From Desulfovibrio gilichinskyi (GTDB taxonomy: Bacteria; Desulfobacterota; Desulfovibrionia; Desulfovibrionales; Desulfovibrionaceae): 64,000 nt of DNA. Position numbers and translations under genes: made by a program. Location of the stretch: NCBI RefSeq assembly GCF_900177375.1, contig NZ_FWZU01000005.1:372001-436000 (forward strand), read 5' to 3'. Numbering within the stretch: position 1 is the stretch's first letter; each line of letters starts with the position of its first letter. This document shows, one piece after another, positions 20,823-29,159 of this stretch. Under the pieces are notes generated by a model. That model had not been told where the DNA came from, did not search any database, and worked only from the letters and a program-made list of their open reading frames with translations.

Positions 20823-23570
20823 ATGCAAAACAAGTCTATTCATATTGAAGGTGCCAAGCATCACAACCTTAAAGATTTGAATCTGGATATTCCCCGTGAT
20901 CAGCTGGTTGTTGTTTGCGGACCGTCCGGTTCAGGTAAATCTACACTTTCTTTTGATATAGTTTATGCCGAGGGGCAGCGTAGATATGTTGAATCACTTT
21001 CTGCGTATGCTCGGCAATTCCTGCCGCAGCTTGATAAACCGAAAGTTGATAAAATTGAGGGACTTTCTCCGGCAATATCCCTTGAGCAGCAGTCCACTTC
21101 ACGCAACCCGCGTTCAACGGTCGGAACAGTTACGGAAGTTTATGATTTTTTGCGTGTATTTTATGCCCGTCTGGGTAAATTCCATTGCCCTCAGTGCGGT
21201 AAGGCTATTGAAGCACAGACTTCAGATGAAATACTTGATAGAATGATGTCGCTTGAAGACGGTACAAAGTTTATGCTTCTTGCTCCGCTTGTTGATCATC
21301 AAAAAGGCACTCATAAAGATCTTTTTGCCAAACTTAAGCGTGAAGGGTTTGTGCGTGTAAGAGTTAACGGAGAGATCGTTTCAATTGATGATGTTCCTGA
21401 GCTTGAAAAGAACCGCAAGCATAATATTGATCTTGTGGTCGACCGTCTGGTCATAAAGAGTGATATCAAGAAAAGACTCGGCGATTCGCTGGAACTTGCC
21501 CTGCGTTACGGTGATGAATCAATCATCGTCTCGATTATCGACGGTGAGGATATTTATCTTTCCACCATGTCCACATGTCCTTCCTGCAAAATAAGTATGC
21601 CGCGGCTGTCTCCGCAACTGTTTTCGTTTAACAGTCCGCAGGGAGCTTGTCAGACCTGTTCAGGAATCGGCAGCGTCGAGTATTATGAACCGGATTTACT
21701 CGCCCCCAATAAAGGACTTTCCTTGAAATCCGGCGCAATTATTCCTTGGAAGTCCCCGCAAATGTTTGCGCGGTACGAGTCAGATTTTCGCGCTTTAGGT
21801 AAAAAGTACAAATTTAAAATTGATACACCGCTTAATGAATTTTCTGAAAAAGCTTTAAAAGCCTTGTTTTACGGTGATGAAAAGCTCGAGTGGGAAGGTA
21901 TTATCAATCAGCTTGAGTCAGGTCGAGATCTCGGGCGTATCTGGCGTGATGAACTGTCCCGTTTCAGGCAGAACACCCCTTGTCCCGCCTGTAACGGAGC
22001 TCGTTTGCGGCCGGAATCTCTTGCCGTGCTGGTTGAGGATAAAAGTATTTTCGATTTCTGTTCCATGTCCATACAGCGTGCGCTGGACTGGCTTGGCGCA
22101 TTGGAATTCAAAGGACATGATTCACTCATCGCAGAACCTCTGATGAAAGAATTGATTCATCGCATCGGATTCATGGTCAATGTCGGTCTCGAGTATTTAA
22201 ATCTGGGCCGTAATATGGCGACTTTGTCCGGCGGTGAAGCGCAGCGCATCCGGCTGGCCGGTCAGCTGGGTTCAGGTCTTGTCGGTGTTACATACGTGCT
22301 TGATGAACCTTCTATCGGGTTACATCCGCGTGATAATGAACGACTTATCAAAACACTGCGCTCACTTCAGGGTAGAGGAAATACTGTTCTGGTGGTCGAA
22401 CATGATGAAGCGACTATCAGGAATGCCGACCATGTTATTGAACTAGGGCCCGGCTCAGGTATGCTTGGCGGGGAGATTGTTTATCAGGGCAGTGTTGCTG
22501 ATCTGCTCGGTAAATCTCAGTCACTTACTGCAAAGTATCTGCGTGGTGAGCTTGCCATTGATAAACCGGATGAAAGGCGTGTTCCGACCGACTGGATAAA
22601 GCTTCGCGGGGTCACAACAAATAACCTTAAGAATCTTGATGTGGATATTCCGCTCGGAATATTATGCTGTTTCACCGGAGTTTCCGGCTCAGGAAAAAGC
22701 TCGCTTGTTGTGGATTCCATGTACAAGCATCTTGCTTTAGCCAGCGGAATAAAAGTTGACCAACCGGGACAGATTCGCGGTATTGACGGTGCAGATAAAA
22801 TCGAGAAGGTCATCTCAATTGATCAGTCCCCTATCGGCAGAACTCCGAGGTCCAATCCTGCGACATATACGAAAATATTTGACGAAATAAGGAATATTTT
22901 TGCCGCAACTAAGGAATCAAAAAAACGCGGCTATAAAGCAGGCAGATTCAGTTTCAACGTGCGCGGCGGTCGTTGTGAAGCTTGCAGCGGTGACGGACAG
23001 ATAAGAGTTGAAATGCACTTTCTGCCGGATGTTTATGTCACCTGTGATGTCTGTAAAGGCAAGCGTTACAACAATCAGACTCTGGAAGTAGATTATAAGG
23101 GACGCAATATTGCTGAAGTGCTTGATATGACAGTCCGTCAGGCAAAGGCGTTCTTTGAAAATCATCCTACGCTGAAGCGAAGATTAGAAGTTTTAGAGCA
23201 GGTCGGGCTTGAATATTTACAACTCGGTCAGCCGGGAACAACTCTTTCAGGCGGCGAAGCACAGCGTATTAAAATATCCCGTGAGCTTGGTAAAAGAAGT
23301 TTGCCCGGAACGCTCTATATTCTCGATGAGCCTACTACAGGGCTGCACATGCATGAAGTAGGTAAGCTGATCAAGGTCTTGCAGCAGCTTGTGGAAAAAG
23401 GGGCAACGGTTATTGTTATTGAGCATAATACCGATGTTATCCGTGCAGCGGACTATGTATTTGATTTGGGACCCGGGGGTGGTGAATCCGGTGGCCGAAT
23501 TGTAGCCAAAGGTACACCTGAAGAAATAATTGCGAACCCTGAATCAGTAACTGGTCAGTTTATACTATAA
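20823..23570 (+). CDS. uvrA: Excinuclease ABC subunit A
   Basis: 915 residues, full length. Two ABC ATPase halves: Walker A GPSGSGKSTLSFD near residue 32 and GVSGSGKSSLVVD near 625, signatures LSGGEAQRIRLA and LSGGEAQRIKIS, and Walker B YVLDEPSIGLHP and YILDEPTTGLHM. Zinc fingers are seen in FHCPQCGKAI, CPSCKISMP...CQTC and CEACSGDG...CDVCKGKRY. UvrA finds DNA damage and loads UvrB in nucleotide excision repair. It is a single-gene unit with its own GAGAGA ribosome site and a strong terminator. Confidence 0.98.
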   Translation: MQNKSIHIEGAKHHNLKDLNLDIPRDQLVVVCGPSGSGKSTLSFDIVYAEGQRRYVESLSAYARQFLPQLDKPKVDKIEGLSPAISLEQQSTSRNPRSTVGTVTEVYDFLRVFYARLGKFHCPQCGKAIEAQTSDEILDRMMSLEDGTKFMLLAPLVDHQKGTHKDLFAKLKREGFVRVRVNGEIVSIDDVPELEKNRKHNIDLVVDRLVIKSDIKKRLGDSLELALRYGDESIIVSIIDGEDIYLSTMSTCPSCKISMPRLSPQLFSFNSPQGACQTCSGIGSVEYYEPDLLAPNKGLSLKSGAIIPWKSPQMFARYESDFRALGKKYKFKIDTPLNEFSEKALKALFYGDEKLEWEGIINQLESGRDLGRIWRDELSRFRQNTPCPACNGARLRPESLAVLVEDKSIFDFCSMSIQRALDWLGALEFKGHDSLIAEPLMKELIHRIGFMVNVGLEYLNLGRNMATLSGGEAQRIRLAGQLGSGLVGVTYVLDEPSIGLHPRDNERLIKTLRSLQGRGNTVLVVEHDEATIRNADHVIELGPGSGMLGGEIVYQGSVADLLGKSQSLTAKYLRGELAIDKPDERRVPTDWIKLRGVTTNNLKNLDVDIPLGILCCFTGVSGSGKSSLVVDSMYKHLALASGIKVDQPGQIRGIDGADKIEKVISIDQSPIGRTPRSNPATYTKIFDEIRNIFAATKESKKRGYKAGRFSFNVRGGRCEACSGDGQIRVEMHFLPDVYVTCDVCKGKRYNNQTLEVDYKGRNIAEVLDMTVRQAKAFFENHPTLKRRLEVLEQVGLEYLQLGQPGTTLSGGEAQRIKISRELGKRSLPGTLYILDEPTTGLHMHEVGKLIKVLQQLVEKGATVIVIEHNTDVIRAADYVFDLGPGGGESGGRIVAKGTPEEIIANPESVTGQFIL

Positions 23571-23591
23571 GCCATATTTATAGCTTTCCAG

Positions 23592-23638
23592 AAAAACTCC
23601 GTTCTAACTTTCCAGTAAAGTTGATCGGAGTTTTTTTG
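23592..23638. terminator. Terminator between uvrA and the converging HPt gene
   Basis: AAAACTCCG pairs with CGGAGTTTT; inside, AACTTT pairs with AAAGTT. Seven T follow on the plus strand and A residues precede it, so it may work in both directions. Confidence 0.85.
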
Positions 23639-23668
23639 TTCTCATATTCTAATGAGAGTGACTAAAAT

Positions 23669-23980
23669 TTAATCCATCGGTACATATTCTATTTCAACAT
23701 TTTCAAGATACTTTCTTATTTGCGCCGTAGATTCAGGAACTTCTTCCATTATTTTTGCACAGGCTTTATCTTCAATCAGCTGGCCAAGTCTTGTCAGCTC
23801 TTCAAAACCGTACGCGGCTCCTGTTCCTTTCAGTTTATGCCCCAGCATTCTAATCTGATCAAAGTTTTCTGTTTTGATAGCTTCTTCCAGTTCAACCAGT
23901 TCCTTATGGCGAATTTCAAGATAGCGCGGCATTATTTGTTCAAGATCTTCATCAACTTTTATAATAAATCTACTGTTCAC
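23669..23980 (-). CDS. HPt domain protein
   Basis: 103 residues, GTG start behind a perfect GGAGGAATACC site. The motif LGHKLKGTGAAYGF has the phosphorylatable His48. Length and the N-terminal DEDLEQIMPRYLEIRHKEL helix match stand-alone HPt proteins of delta-proteobacteria. It should pass phosphate within a multistep relay. It is the last gene of a minus-strand group that includes cheD; a hairpin separates it from the acetolactate decarboxylase gene, so it may have its own promoter. Its kinase is unknown. Confidence 0.85.
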   Translation of the reverse strand: MNSRFIIKVDEDLEQIMPRYLEIRHKELVELEEAIKTENFDQIRMLGHKLKGTGAAYGFEELTRLGQLIEDKACAKIMEEVPESTAQIRKYLENVEIEYVPMD

Positions 23981-23996
23981 GGTATTCCTCCAGAAT

Positions 23997-24030
23997 AAAA
24001 AAAATAGCTACCCCTCAAAAAAAAGGGATA
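23997..24030 (-). terminator. Probable terminator after the acetolactate decarboxylase gene
   Basis: On the minus strand TATCCCT pairs, with one G-U pair, with AGGGGTA around a T loop; eight T follow after three bases. Confidence 0.6.
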
Positions 24031-24045
24031 TCTCACATTTTATTA

Positions 24046-24852
24046 TTACTCTTTAATGGAACTTTTTTCTACTTTTTTTAATTCATTTTCTTTGTCATGA
24101 GTAAAATTAGAATCTAAAAAGTTTTTAGTCGTTGGAAGTTGTAAGAGTAAATTACTGTAAGATCCAACCTTTGCGATAAGATTTTTGAAATTGCAGCCTA
24201 GGACATGACCGCCTGCGGTGCGGTCTTTAGTAATAAAGTGCCAGTGGAATCCGGGAACGCCTATTCCTTTCATATAGACAGGGCTTTTGATCCCTATAAG
24301 AGTTCCTTCTATCTCGGTAAATTTAAATAAACTTTGATGTTTTACAACTTCAACAAGCGGGAGGTAGGGTTTTTTTTGCTCAGGAACACTTCGGGTTTGC
24401 ATTGTTGCAAATCTACCGTCTATACGAATGGCAAAGAAAAGATTTTCCGAAGGAAGATCTTTAGTGACTTTTTGATTCAACTCATCAAGTGAAGCAACTG
24501 AATCTATTGTAAGTATGGAATTTGTTCTGAAATTTAGAGCGTCAACAAAAGGAACGTATGTAGAATTATTCACAGCAACGGCTTTACCGTCAGATCCGAC
24601 CCGGTATACTTCGTTATCAAGAAATACCATCTCTCCGTTTAAACTGTTAAAGGTACCGATTCCGAAATCTCCGTGACTTTTAAGTTCTGCAACGGACAAA
24701 TCTCCATCGTAGTTACCAAGTAACAAGGAATCAATGGTTGAATATTGATAAATAGTTTCGTCGGCATATGCAGGATTAAATGAAGCAATTAAAATATAGC
24801 TGAAAACCAATACAGGGATAATCTTTTTAAATATGATCATATGTTTAGTCAT
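24046..24852 (-). CDS. budA: Alpha-acetolactate decarboxylase with signal peptide
   Basis: 268 residues if started at the ATG (24852) that overlaps the cheD stop; a second ATG at 24840 is equally possible, and neither has a strong ribosome site, suggesting coupling to cheD. The first 30 residues are a signal peptide (IIFKKIIPVLVFSYILIASF, then AYA before DETIY). The mature part has GDFGIGTFNSLNGEMVFLD and the metal-binding FHWHFITKDRTAGGHVLGC, both family hallmarks. The enzyme turns acetolactate into acetoin. Export of it in a Gram-negative organism is unusual, and no acetolactate synthase or acetoin reductase is nearby. Confidence 0.85.
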   Translation of the reverse strand: MTKHMIIFKKIIPVLVFSYILIASFNPAYADETIYQYSTIDSLLLGNYDGDLSVAELKSHGDFGIGTFNSLNGEMVFLDNEVYRVGSDGKAVAVNNSTYVPFVDALNFRTNSILTIDSVASLDELNQKVTKDLPSENLFFAIRIDGRFATMQTRSVPEQKKPYLPLVEVVKHQSLFKFTEIEGTLIGIKSPVYMKGIGVPGFHWHFITKDRTAGGHVLGCNFKNLIAKVGSYSNLLLQLPTTKNFLDSNFTHDKENELKKVEKSSIKE

Positions 24853-25384
24853 GTGGGGATAAATTATTTTTAAGTAAGGTTTGTTTATCAAGTCTTTTAA
24901 GCCAGATGTCACCGGTATGTGTAGCAAATAAAATTTTTCGTCCGACATTCCCGCCGACATCCATGGACTTAGGGTGAAGTCCTTTTTCTGCTAAGCATTT
25001 GAAAGCCATTTTAACATTTCTATCTCCGACAGAAAAGAAGTTTGGAGCTCTTACTTTTGATAAAGTAAGTCCACTGGAACCGCCGAATATTTTAACTTCA
25101 AGTCTTGATTTATTGGCACCTATACGGGTCATACACTCCAATAAATAGTCTACAGCTGTATCAACATACCGGCAAATCTGGATAGACACCTGCTTGTCCG
25201 GGTTTATTTCTTTTCTTGATGGCAGAAATGCGTGGCAAATTGCACCCTGTTGTAATTGTGAGGAAAACATGGAAATGGAAACACAAGATCCCAGTACCGT
25301 AGAAACTATTGTAGGCTTTACTCCGATGAATGCATCTCCGGTGTGGAGAAAGACATGGGGTATGTCGGAGTTATTTAAATCCAT
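24845..25384 (-). CDS. cheD: Chemoreceptor glutamine deamidase CheD
   Basis: 179 residues. The catalytic pair is Cys34 in LGSCVSISM and His51 in GAICHAFLP, as in Thermotoga and Bacillus CheD. Further family motifs are KIFGGSSGL and RNVKMAFKCLAEKG, and DVGGNVGRKILF. CheD deamidates glutamines in methyl-accepting receptors and can interact with CheC. The two receptors in this window are natural candidate substrates. The gene overlaps the acetolactate decarboxylase start by 8 bases; other che genes are absent here. Confidence 0.92.
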   Translation of the reverse strand: MDLNNSDIPHVFLHTGDAFIGVKPTIVSTVLGSCVSISMFSSQLQQGAICHAFLPSRKEINPDKQVSIQICRYVDTAVDYLLECMTRIGANKSRLEVKIFGGSSGLTLSKVRAPNFFSVGDRNVKMAFKCLAEKGLHPKSMDVGGNVGRKILFATHTGDIWLKRLDKQTLLKNNLSPHD

Positions 25385-25438
25385 TGACTTGTCCTTTTAT
25401 GCAGAAGGTTCATTTCTTAAATAATATACAGGAAAAAG

Positions 25439-25457
25439 TACGCATAGTCTAAGCGTA
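25439..25457 (-). terminator. Weak possible terminator between the DsbA-like gene and cheD
   Basis: TACGC and GCGTA form a short inverted repeat around nine bases, with CTTTTTCC after it on the minus strand. The five-bp stem is short. Confidence 0.25.
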
Positions 25458-25567
25458 TTCTATTAAAGTAAGCTTCAAGTTTAGATATATGATTTTTATA
25501 AAAATTAAATTATAAATAACAGGCAGAAGGTAAGCTTTTAGATAGACAGAAAGAATACGCCGGAATT

Positions 25568-26356
25568 CTATTTTGATTTATGATCGCGGATTAGTTTGAT
25601 AACTTCTTGAAATTCGCTAAGTGGTGCCGCGCCTGTTACCGTTAATCCGTTGATAATGAAAACTGGCGAAGCCGTGAATCCGAATTTTTTAGCTTCGTTA
25701 ACATCTCTGGCAATAATACTGTTAACTTGATCGGAATTTATGTCTTTGTGCAGACGCGCTAAATCCCCACCGATTTTGAGTACTAGCCCATCCAGTTCTT
25801 TCAATCCGGTTTTATTGATTTTAGACTGGCTTGTGAACAGCATATCTTTAAATGCAATTGCTTTTTGAGTATTTTGGCGAGCTAATGCTTCATAATACTG
25901 CGCTGCAGGGCGGGACATTCTATGAAAACCTTGCGGATTGTGACGGTAATGATAATTAACGTTCGGATCAGCTTTTAAAAGTTCTTGTACTGTCTTATCT
26001 GCTTTTAAACAGCTTGCTGATTGAAAATCAGAATACGCGAATATTGAGATATCACCATTCGGGTTTCCCCATACAGGTCTGCCGACCATCAGAAGAGGCA
26101 TATAGGGGGTACTTAACTGTTTTATTTGTCTTTCACGGATTTTAGCTTTGTTTTTCTTTTCAAGGCCGATTTGCATGAGATCGTAAAGTTCTTCTTCATG
26201 CCCTTTTAAAGCCTTTAAAATAAGCCCCGGGTTGTCCTTTAATACTGTAATAACTTCATTTCTGACTGTGGAATCGGGGTTTGTTTCAGCTTGTGCAAGC
26301 ATAGGGGGGATAGTGAAAAATACAGCTGCTATAGCTATGAGAATATGAGGTTTCAT
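25568..26356 (-). CDS. DsbA-family thioredoxin-fold protein lacking the first active-site Cys
   Basis: 262 residues with a signal peptide (ILIAIAAVFFTIPPMLAQA). An N-terminal helical arm (residues 28-80) precedes the thioredoxin fold, as in ScsC/BdbD-type proteins. The active site should read CxxC after FSDFQ; here it is S113-A-S-C116 (YSDFQSASC), so only the second Cys remains. The cis-Pro loop TASPVFIING is kept. It should be periplasmic. With one Cys it cannot act as a normal disulfide oxidase; a binding, isomerase-like or glutathione-linked role is possible. The STAS gene lies 17 bases upstream, so they are likely co-transcribed. Confidence 0.82.
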   Translation of the reverse strand: MKPHILIAIAAVFFTIPPMLAQAETNPDSTVRNEVITVLKDNPGLILKALKGHEEELYDLMQIGLEKKNKAKIRERQIKQLSTPYMPLLMVGRPVWGNPNGDISIFAYSDFQSASCLKADKTVQELLKADPNVNYHYRHNPQGFHRMSRPAAQYYEALARQNTQKAIAFKDMLFTSQSKINKTGLKELDGLVLKIGGDLARLHKDINSDQVNSIIARDVNEAKKFGFTASPVFIINGLTVTGAAPLSEFQEVIKLIRDHKSK

Positions 26357-26373
26357 TTCATCCCTCTCGCTGG

Positions 26374-26709
26374 CTAAGAAATATCTTTTGCGGCGAGCAG
26401 GGCGGAACCGTAAAGATTGAACATAGACCCGAATCCCGAAATTTCAAACACTTCACTGATCATCCCTGTGATATTAGCAAAGGCAATTGCTCCGTTTTCA
26501 GCTCTGAGTCTTTTAGCTGTGGATAGAATTGCCCGTAATCCTGCGCTGGAGATATATTCAAGTTCGCCAAGGTCCAGAACAATTTTTGTGTCTCCCTTTT
26601 TAATGAATTGGCATATTGTGTCTTCAAAATTTGGAGAAGTCAGCGCGTCAAGTCTTCCCTTCAGTCCAACGACGAGCGCATTTTCAACTTTTTTATTACT
26701 GAGTTCCAT
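26374..26709 (-). CDS. STAS domain protein (anti-sigma factor antagonist type)
   Basis: 111 residues, a single STAS domain: VVGLKGRLDALTSPNFED, KIVLDLGELEYISSAGLRAIL with the phosphorylatable Ser in ISSAGLR, and the C-terminal ENGAIAFANITGMISEVFEISGF. Such proteins are switched by a serine kinase and a PP2C phosphatase. No cognate RsbW-like kinase is adjacent, although a receiver with a degenerate PP2C-like domain lies 10 kb away. It leads the minus-strand group with the DsbA-like, cheD and acetolactate decarboxylase genes. Confidence 0.88.
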   Translation of the reverse strand: MELSNKKVENALVVGLKGRLDALTSPNFEDTICQFIKKGDTKIVLDLGELEYISSAGLRAILSTAKRLRAENGAIAFANITGMISEVFEISGFGSMFNLYGSALLAAKDIS

Positions 26710-26970
26710 GTTTATTCCTTAAAACCGTAACAGCTATATTCAGACGGTAAAAATTAACTATTTAAAAAAATCAATTTCCTTTATTTATATGATTTTGTAA
26801 AGAGTTGTTGATTGAAAGTTTTCTTTATGGTGTGTCTACAAAAATTAAACTTTGTAGCCTGTAAACTTTAATTATAATATGAAATAGATTAAATTTATAT
26901 AAGTGATTACTTTGAAATTGTAACTTTATGAAGTGATAAATGGATGCAGGTATTATTATCTCTGTAATTT

Positions 26971-26986
26971 TGGTTTGTTATTTGCA
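26971..26986 (+). promoter_or_regulatory. Candidate sigma-54 promoter
   Basis: TGGTTTGTTATTTGCA has the invariant GG and GC with exactly ten bases between, and the -12 element TTGCA is perfect; the -24 box is TGGTTT rather than TGGCAC. Start would be near 26997, about 144 bases before the gene. Confidence 0.4.
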
Positions 26987-27046
26987 TGATGCTCTGGGCG
27001 GTGTCAAAAGGATCATTTAGAAAATTAATGGTAATATTTACTATTA

Positions 27047-27075
27047 TTGACTTGTTGATTGAAGATTGTTATATG
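27047..27075 (+). promoter_or_regulatory. Candidate sigma-70 promoter
   Basis: TTGACT (27047-27052) and TATATG (27070-27075) with a 17-base spacer; start near 27082, about 59 bases before the gene. Confidence 0.45.
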
Positions 27076-27140
27076 TTAATTAAGGTATTAGAAATTTATC
27101 GGGGTCTTTTTCTATAGAAGGAAATGGGAGGAAATAATTT

Positions 27141-27767
27141 ATGAGTAAGCTAATGAAGATTTTGGTGCTTATGTTTGTGATGTCTTTGCCGGGTTACGCT
27201 TTTGCGTCTCCTGTTTATTTGACTTTTCAGGGAACTGTCAGCCAGTCCTGGGAGACGTATGACGATGGACATTTACTTAAAAAAGCTGGAATAAAGGTTG
27301 GAGATACATTAAAATATGTGGTTAAAATTGACTTTGATAGGGGAGGGACTGAGTCTTCCCCCAATGGTGTAGCCTACCCTTGGAGTCATCAAAAGGTTAA
27401 TACATACTATAGCTATGCAGGTGGAGTACTGGAAGGCACTGTTAATCATAAAACAAATTGGTTTGAGACTCGTCAGGATAGTCAAAGCTATACGTTCGAG
27501 GGGCAAACTGGTAGTGCTAGTTCAAATGTTTACATAAATAGCTGGACTGGTCCTTTTGACTCTCTTGACATTGGTTCACAAATTTCTGTGCTTACAGAAA
27601 AAGCTATCGGTAAAAATGGAAGGGAGAGTTCACTAGCTCTAAAAGATATTACCGTTACCAGAATTTCAAATACAGCTCCTACACCTCTCCCCGGTGCACT
27701 CTTGCTTATGGGTGGCGGGCTTGGTTTAGTCGGTCTTATCCGTCGTAAATTTGCAAAGAAAAGCTAG
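27141..27767 (+). CDS. PEP-CTERM-like exported protein
   Basis: 208 residues with a GGGAGG ribosome site. A signal peptide (MKILVLMFVMSLPGYAFAS) is followed by a soluble region rich in Ser, Tyr, Gly and Thr with no recognised domain. The C-terminus is TPLPGALLLMGGGLGLVGLI then RRKFAKK: a Pro motif, a hydrophobic segment and a basic end, as in VPLPA/PEP-CTERM sorting signals cut by exosortase. Such proteins are linked to extracellular matrix in sediment bacteria. No exosortase gene is in the window. A strong terminator follows. Confidence 0.8.
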   Translation: MSKLMKILVLMFVMSLPGYAFASPVYLTFQGTVSQSWETYDDGHLLKKAGIKVGDTLKYVVKIDFDRGGTESSPNGVAYPWSHQKVNTYYSYAGGVLEGTVNHKTNWFETRQDSQSYTFEGQTGSASSNVYINSWTGPFDSLDIGSQISVLTEKAIGKNGRESSLALKDITVTRISNTAPTPLPGALLLMGGGLGLVGLIRRKFAKKS

Positions 27768-27790
27768 TTTTTATTAAATAATTGTTTTTT

Positions 27791-27830
27791 TAAATGGCCG
27801 CTCAAGTTGATATGAGCGGCCATTTTTTTA
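27791..27830. terminator. Terminator after the PEP-CTERM-like gene
   Basis: AATGGCCGCTCA pairs exactly with TGAGCGGCCATT around an eight-base loop, followed by seven T. It may also stop the converging MFS gene. Confidence 0.92.
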
Positions 27831-27835
27831 TCAGA

Positions 27836-28990
27836 TTAATTCATTTTTATTTTAAGTTCTCTGTCAATAAATTGGACGAGAATCAGTGAGAAAGCTGACA
27901 GCACCGCAGCACTTAGAAAAACTATGCGGTAATCCTGCATCCATGCAATGCCGGCAAGAATCGGAACTGCCACGGCTGCAATGTGGTTGATGGTAAAGCC
28001 CACAGCCATACTTGGAGCAATATCCTTTTTATCTGCAATTTTTTGGAAGAAAGTGCGGATACCCATGGCGAAACCGAACAATATATTATCCAGAATATAA
28101 AGTATTGCACCTACCAGAGGACTGGTTGTGAAAGCATAGGCTACAAAAATAAAAATCAGGCATGAGTATTCAAGACTAAGTACTTTCCTTTCGCCGAACT
28201 TATTTACAGCTCTGGCAATCGCCGGATTAAGGAAGTAATTGATGATGTTATTTATTACAAATAATATTGTGATAGACTGAATGCTGTAATGGAATTTTTG
28301 GACCAGCAAAAAAACTGCGAATGCAACAAATATCTGCCGTCTTGCGCCTGCCATGAAGGTTAACGCGTAGAAAAGCCAGTATTTTGATTTTAGGATCATC
28401 TTTTTGTGTTGAAGCGGCATTCCTGTGGACGAGGGATCTTGAAAAGAGCAATAGATGCCACCTGAGATACCAACAATCCCTGCCGCTACAAACATTTCTG
28501 TATAGCTGAAAAGACCTGAGACTGCGAAAATTGTCACACCGACACAAATATTTGTTGCTGCTCCAAGGCTTTTAAGCCTGCCCATCACAATCGGTGCTTC
28601 TGTAAAATTGAAATATTGCAGCGTCAAAGACTGATTGAGCGTTTCATAATAGTGAAAGCCGAATGACATAAGTATGGTCGTGAATGCGATACCCGTGAAA
28701 GAAGGCATGAACCCTGTCAGTGAAACTCCTATGCCCATAACAATAACAGAAAGTGATGCCAATCTATGTTCTTTAATAAGGAAAAGAAAATAGATTACAA
28801 ATAAAGACAGGAATCCCGGAATTTCGCGAATTGAACCTATTGTTCCGAACTGTACGCCGTTTAAGCCGGCGACATCTACTGCGAAGTTGTTTAAAAGAGT
28901 TCTCCAGCCCTGAAATCCTATTGTCGTTGCTATCGTCAGAACAAGAAGAAAAATATACATTTTGCGAGAAGTAAAGGCAGGCTTGGTCAC
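27836..28990 (-). CDS. Major facilitator superfamily transporter
   Basis: 384 residues, with about 11-12 hydrophobic helices by eye. The first helix is YIFLLVLTIATTIGF and the loop after helix 2 is short with FGTIGSIREIPGFLS. The pattern matches MFS permeases, but no substrate-specific motif was recognised. The mid-protein loop (DPSSTGMPLQHKKMILKSKYW) separates the two six-helix halves. Monocistronic; ends at the shared terminator. Substrate unknown. Confidence 0.8.
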   Translation of the reverse strand: MTKPAFTSRKMYIFLLVLTIATTIGFQGWRTLLNNFAVDVAGLNGVQFGTIGSIREIPGFLSLFVIYFLFLIKEHRLASLSVIVMGIGVSLTGFMPSFTGIAFTTILMSFGFHYYETLNQSLTLQYFNFTEAPIVMGRLKSLGAATNICVGVTIFAVSGLFSYTEMFVAAGIVGISGGIYCSFQDPSSTGMPLQHKKMILKSKYWLFYALTFMAGARRQIFVAFAVFLLVQKFHYSIQSITILFVINNIINYFLNPAIARAVNKFGERKVLSLEYSCLIFIFVAYAFTTSPLVGAILYILDNILFGFAMGIRTFFQKIADKKDIAPSMAVGFTINHIAAVAVPILAGIAWMQDYRIVFLSAAVLSAFSLILVQFIDRELKIKMN

Positions 28991-29159
28991 TGGAAATCCT
29001 TGGTCGGTGGAATGTTGGTAATTATTTAAAAGGATTTAAATGAATAGCCCTGAAGATTTTACAAGACAAGTAAAACTTTTGCAGCTTAAAAAGCGGTAGC
29101 CAGTAGAACTGAAACTGATAGATATGTAATTAAAGTATTATCTATTTAAGGGTGTTGCT

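Larger units (their letters stand above)
26710..27140. other. 431-bp divergent intergenic region before the PEP-CTERM-like gene
   Basis: Strongly AT-rich. It contains a sigma-54-like and a sigma-70-like promoter for the plus-strand gene (listed separately). No open frame or RNA gene was recognised. Confidence 0.6.
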
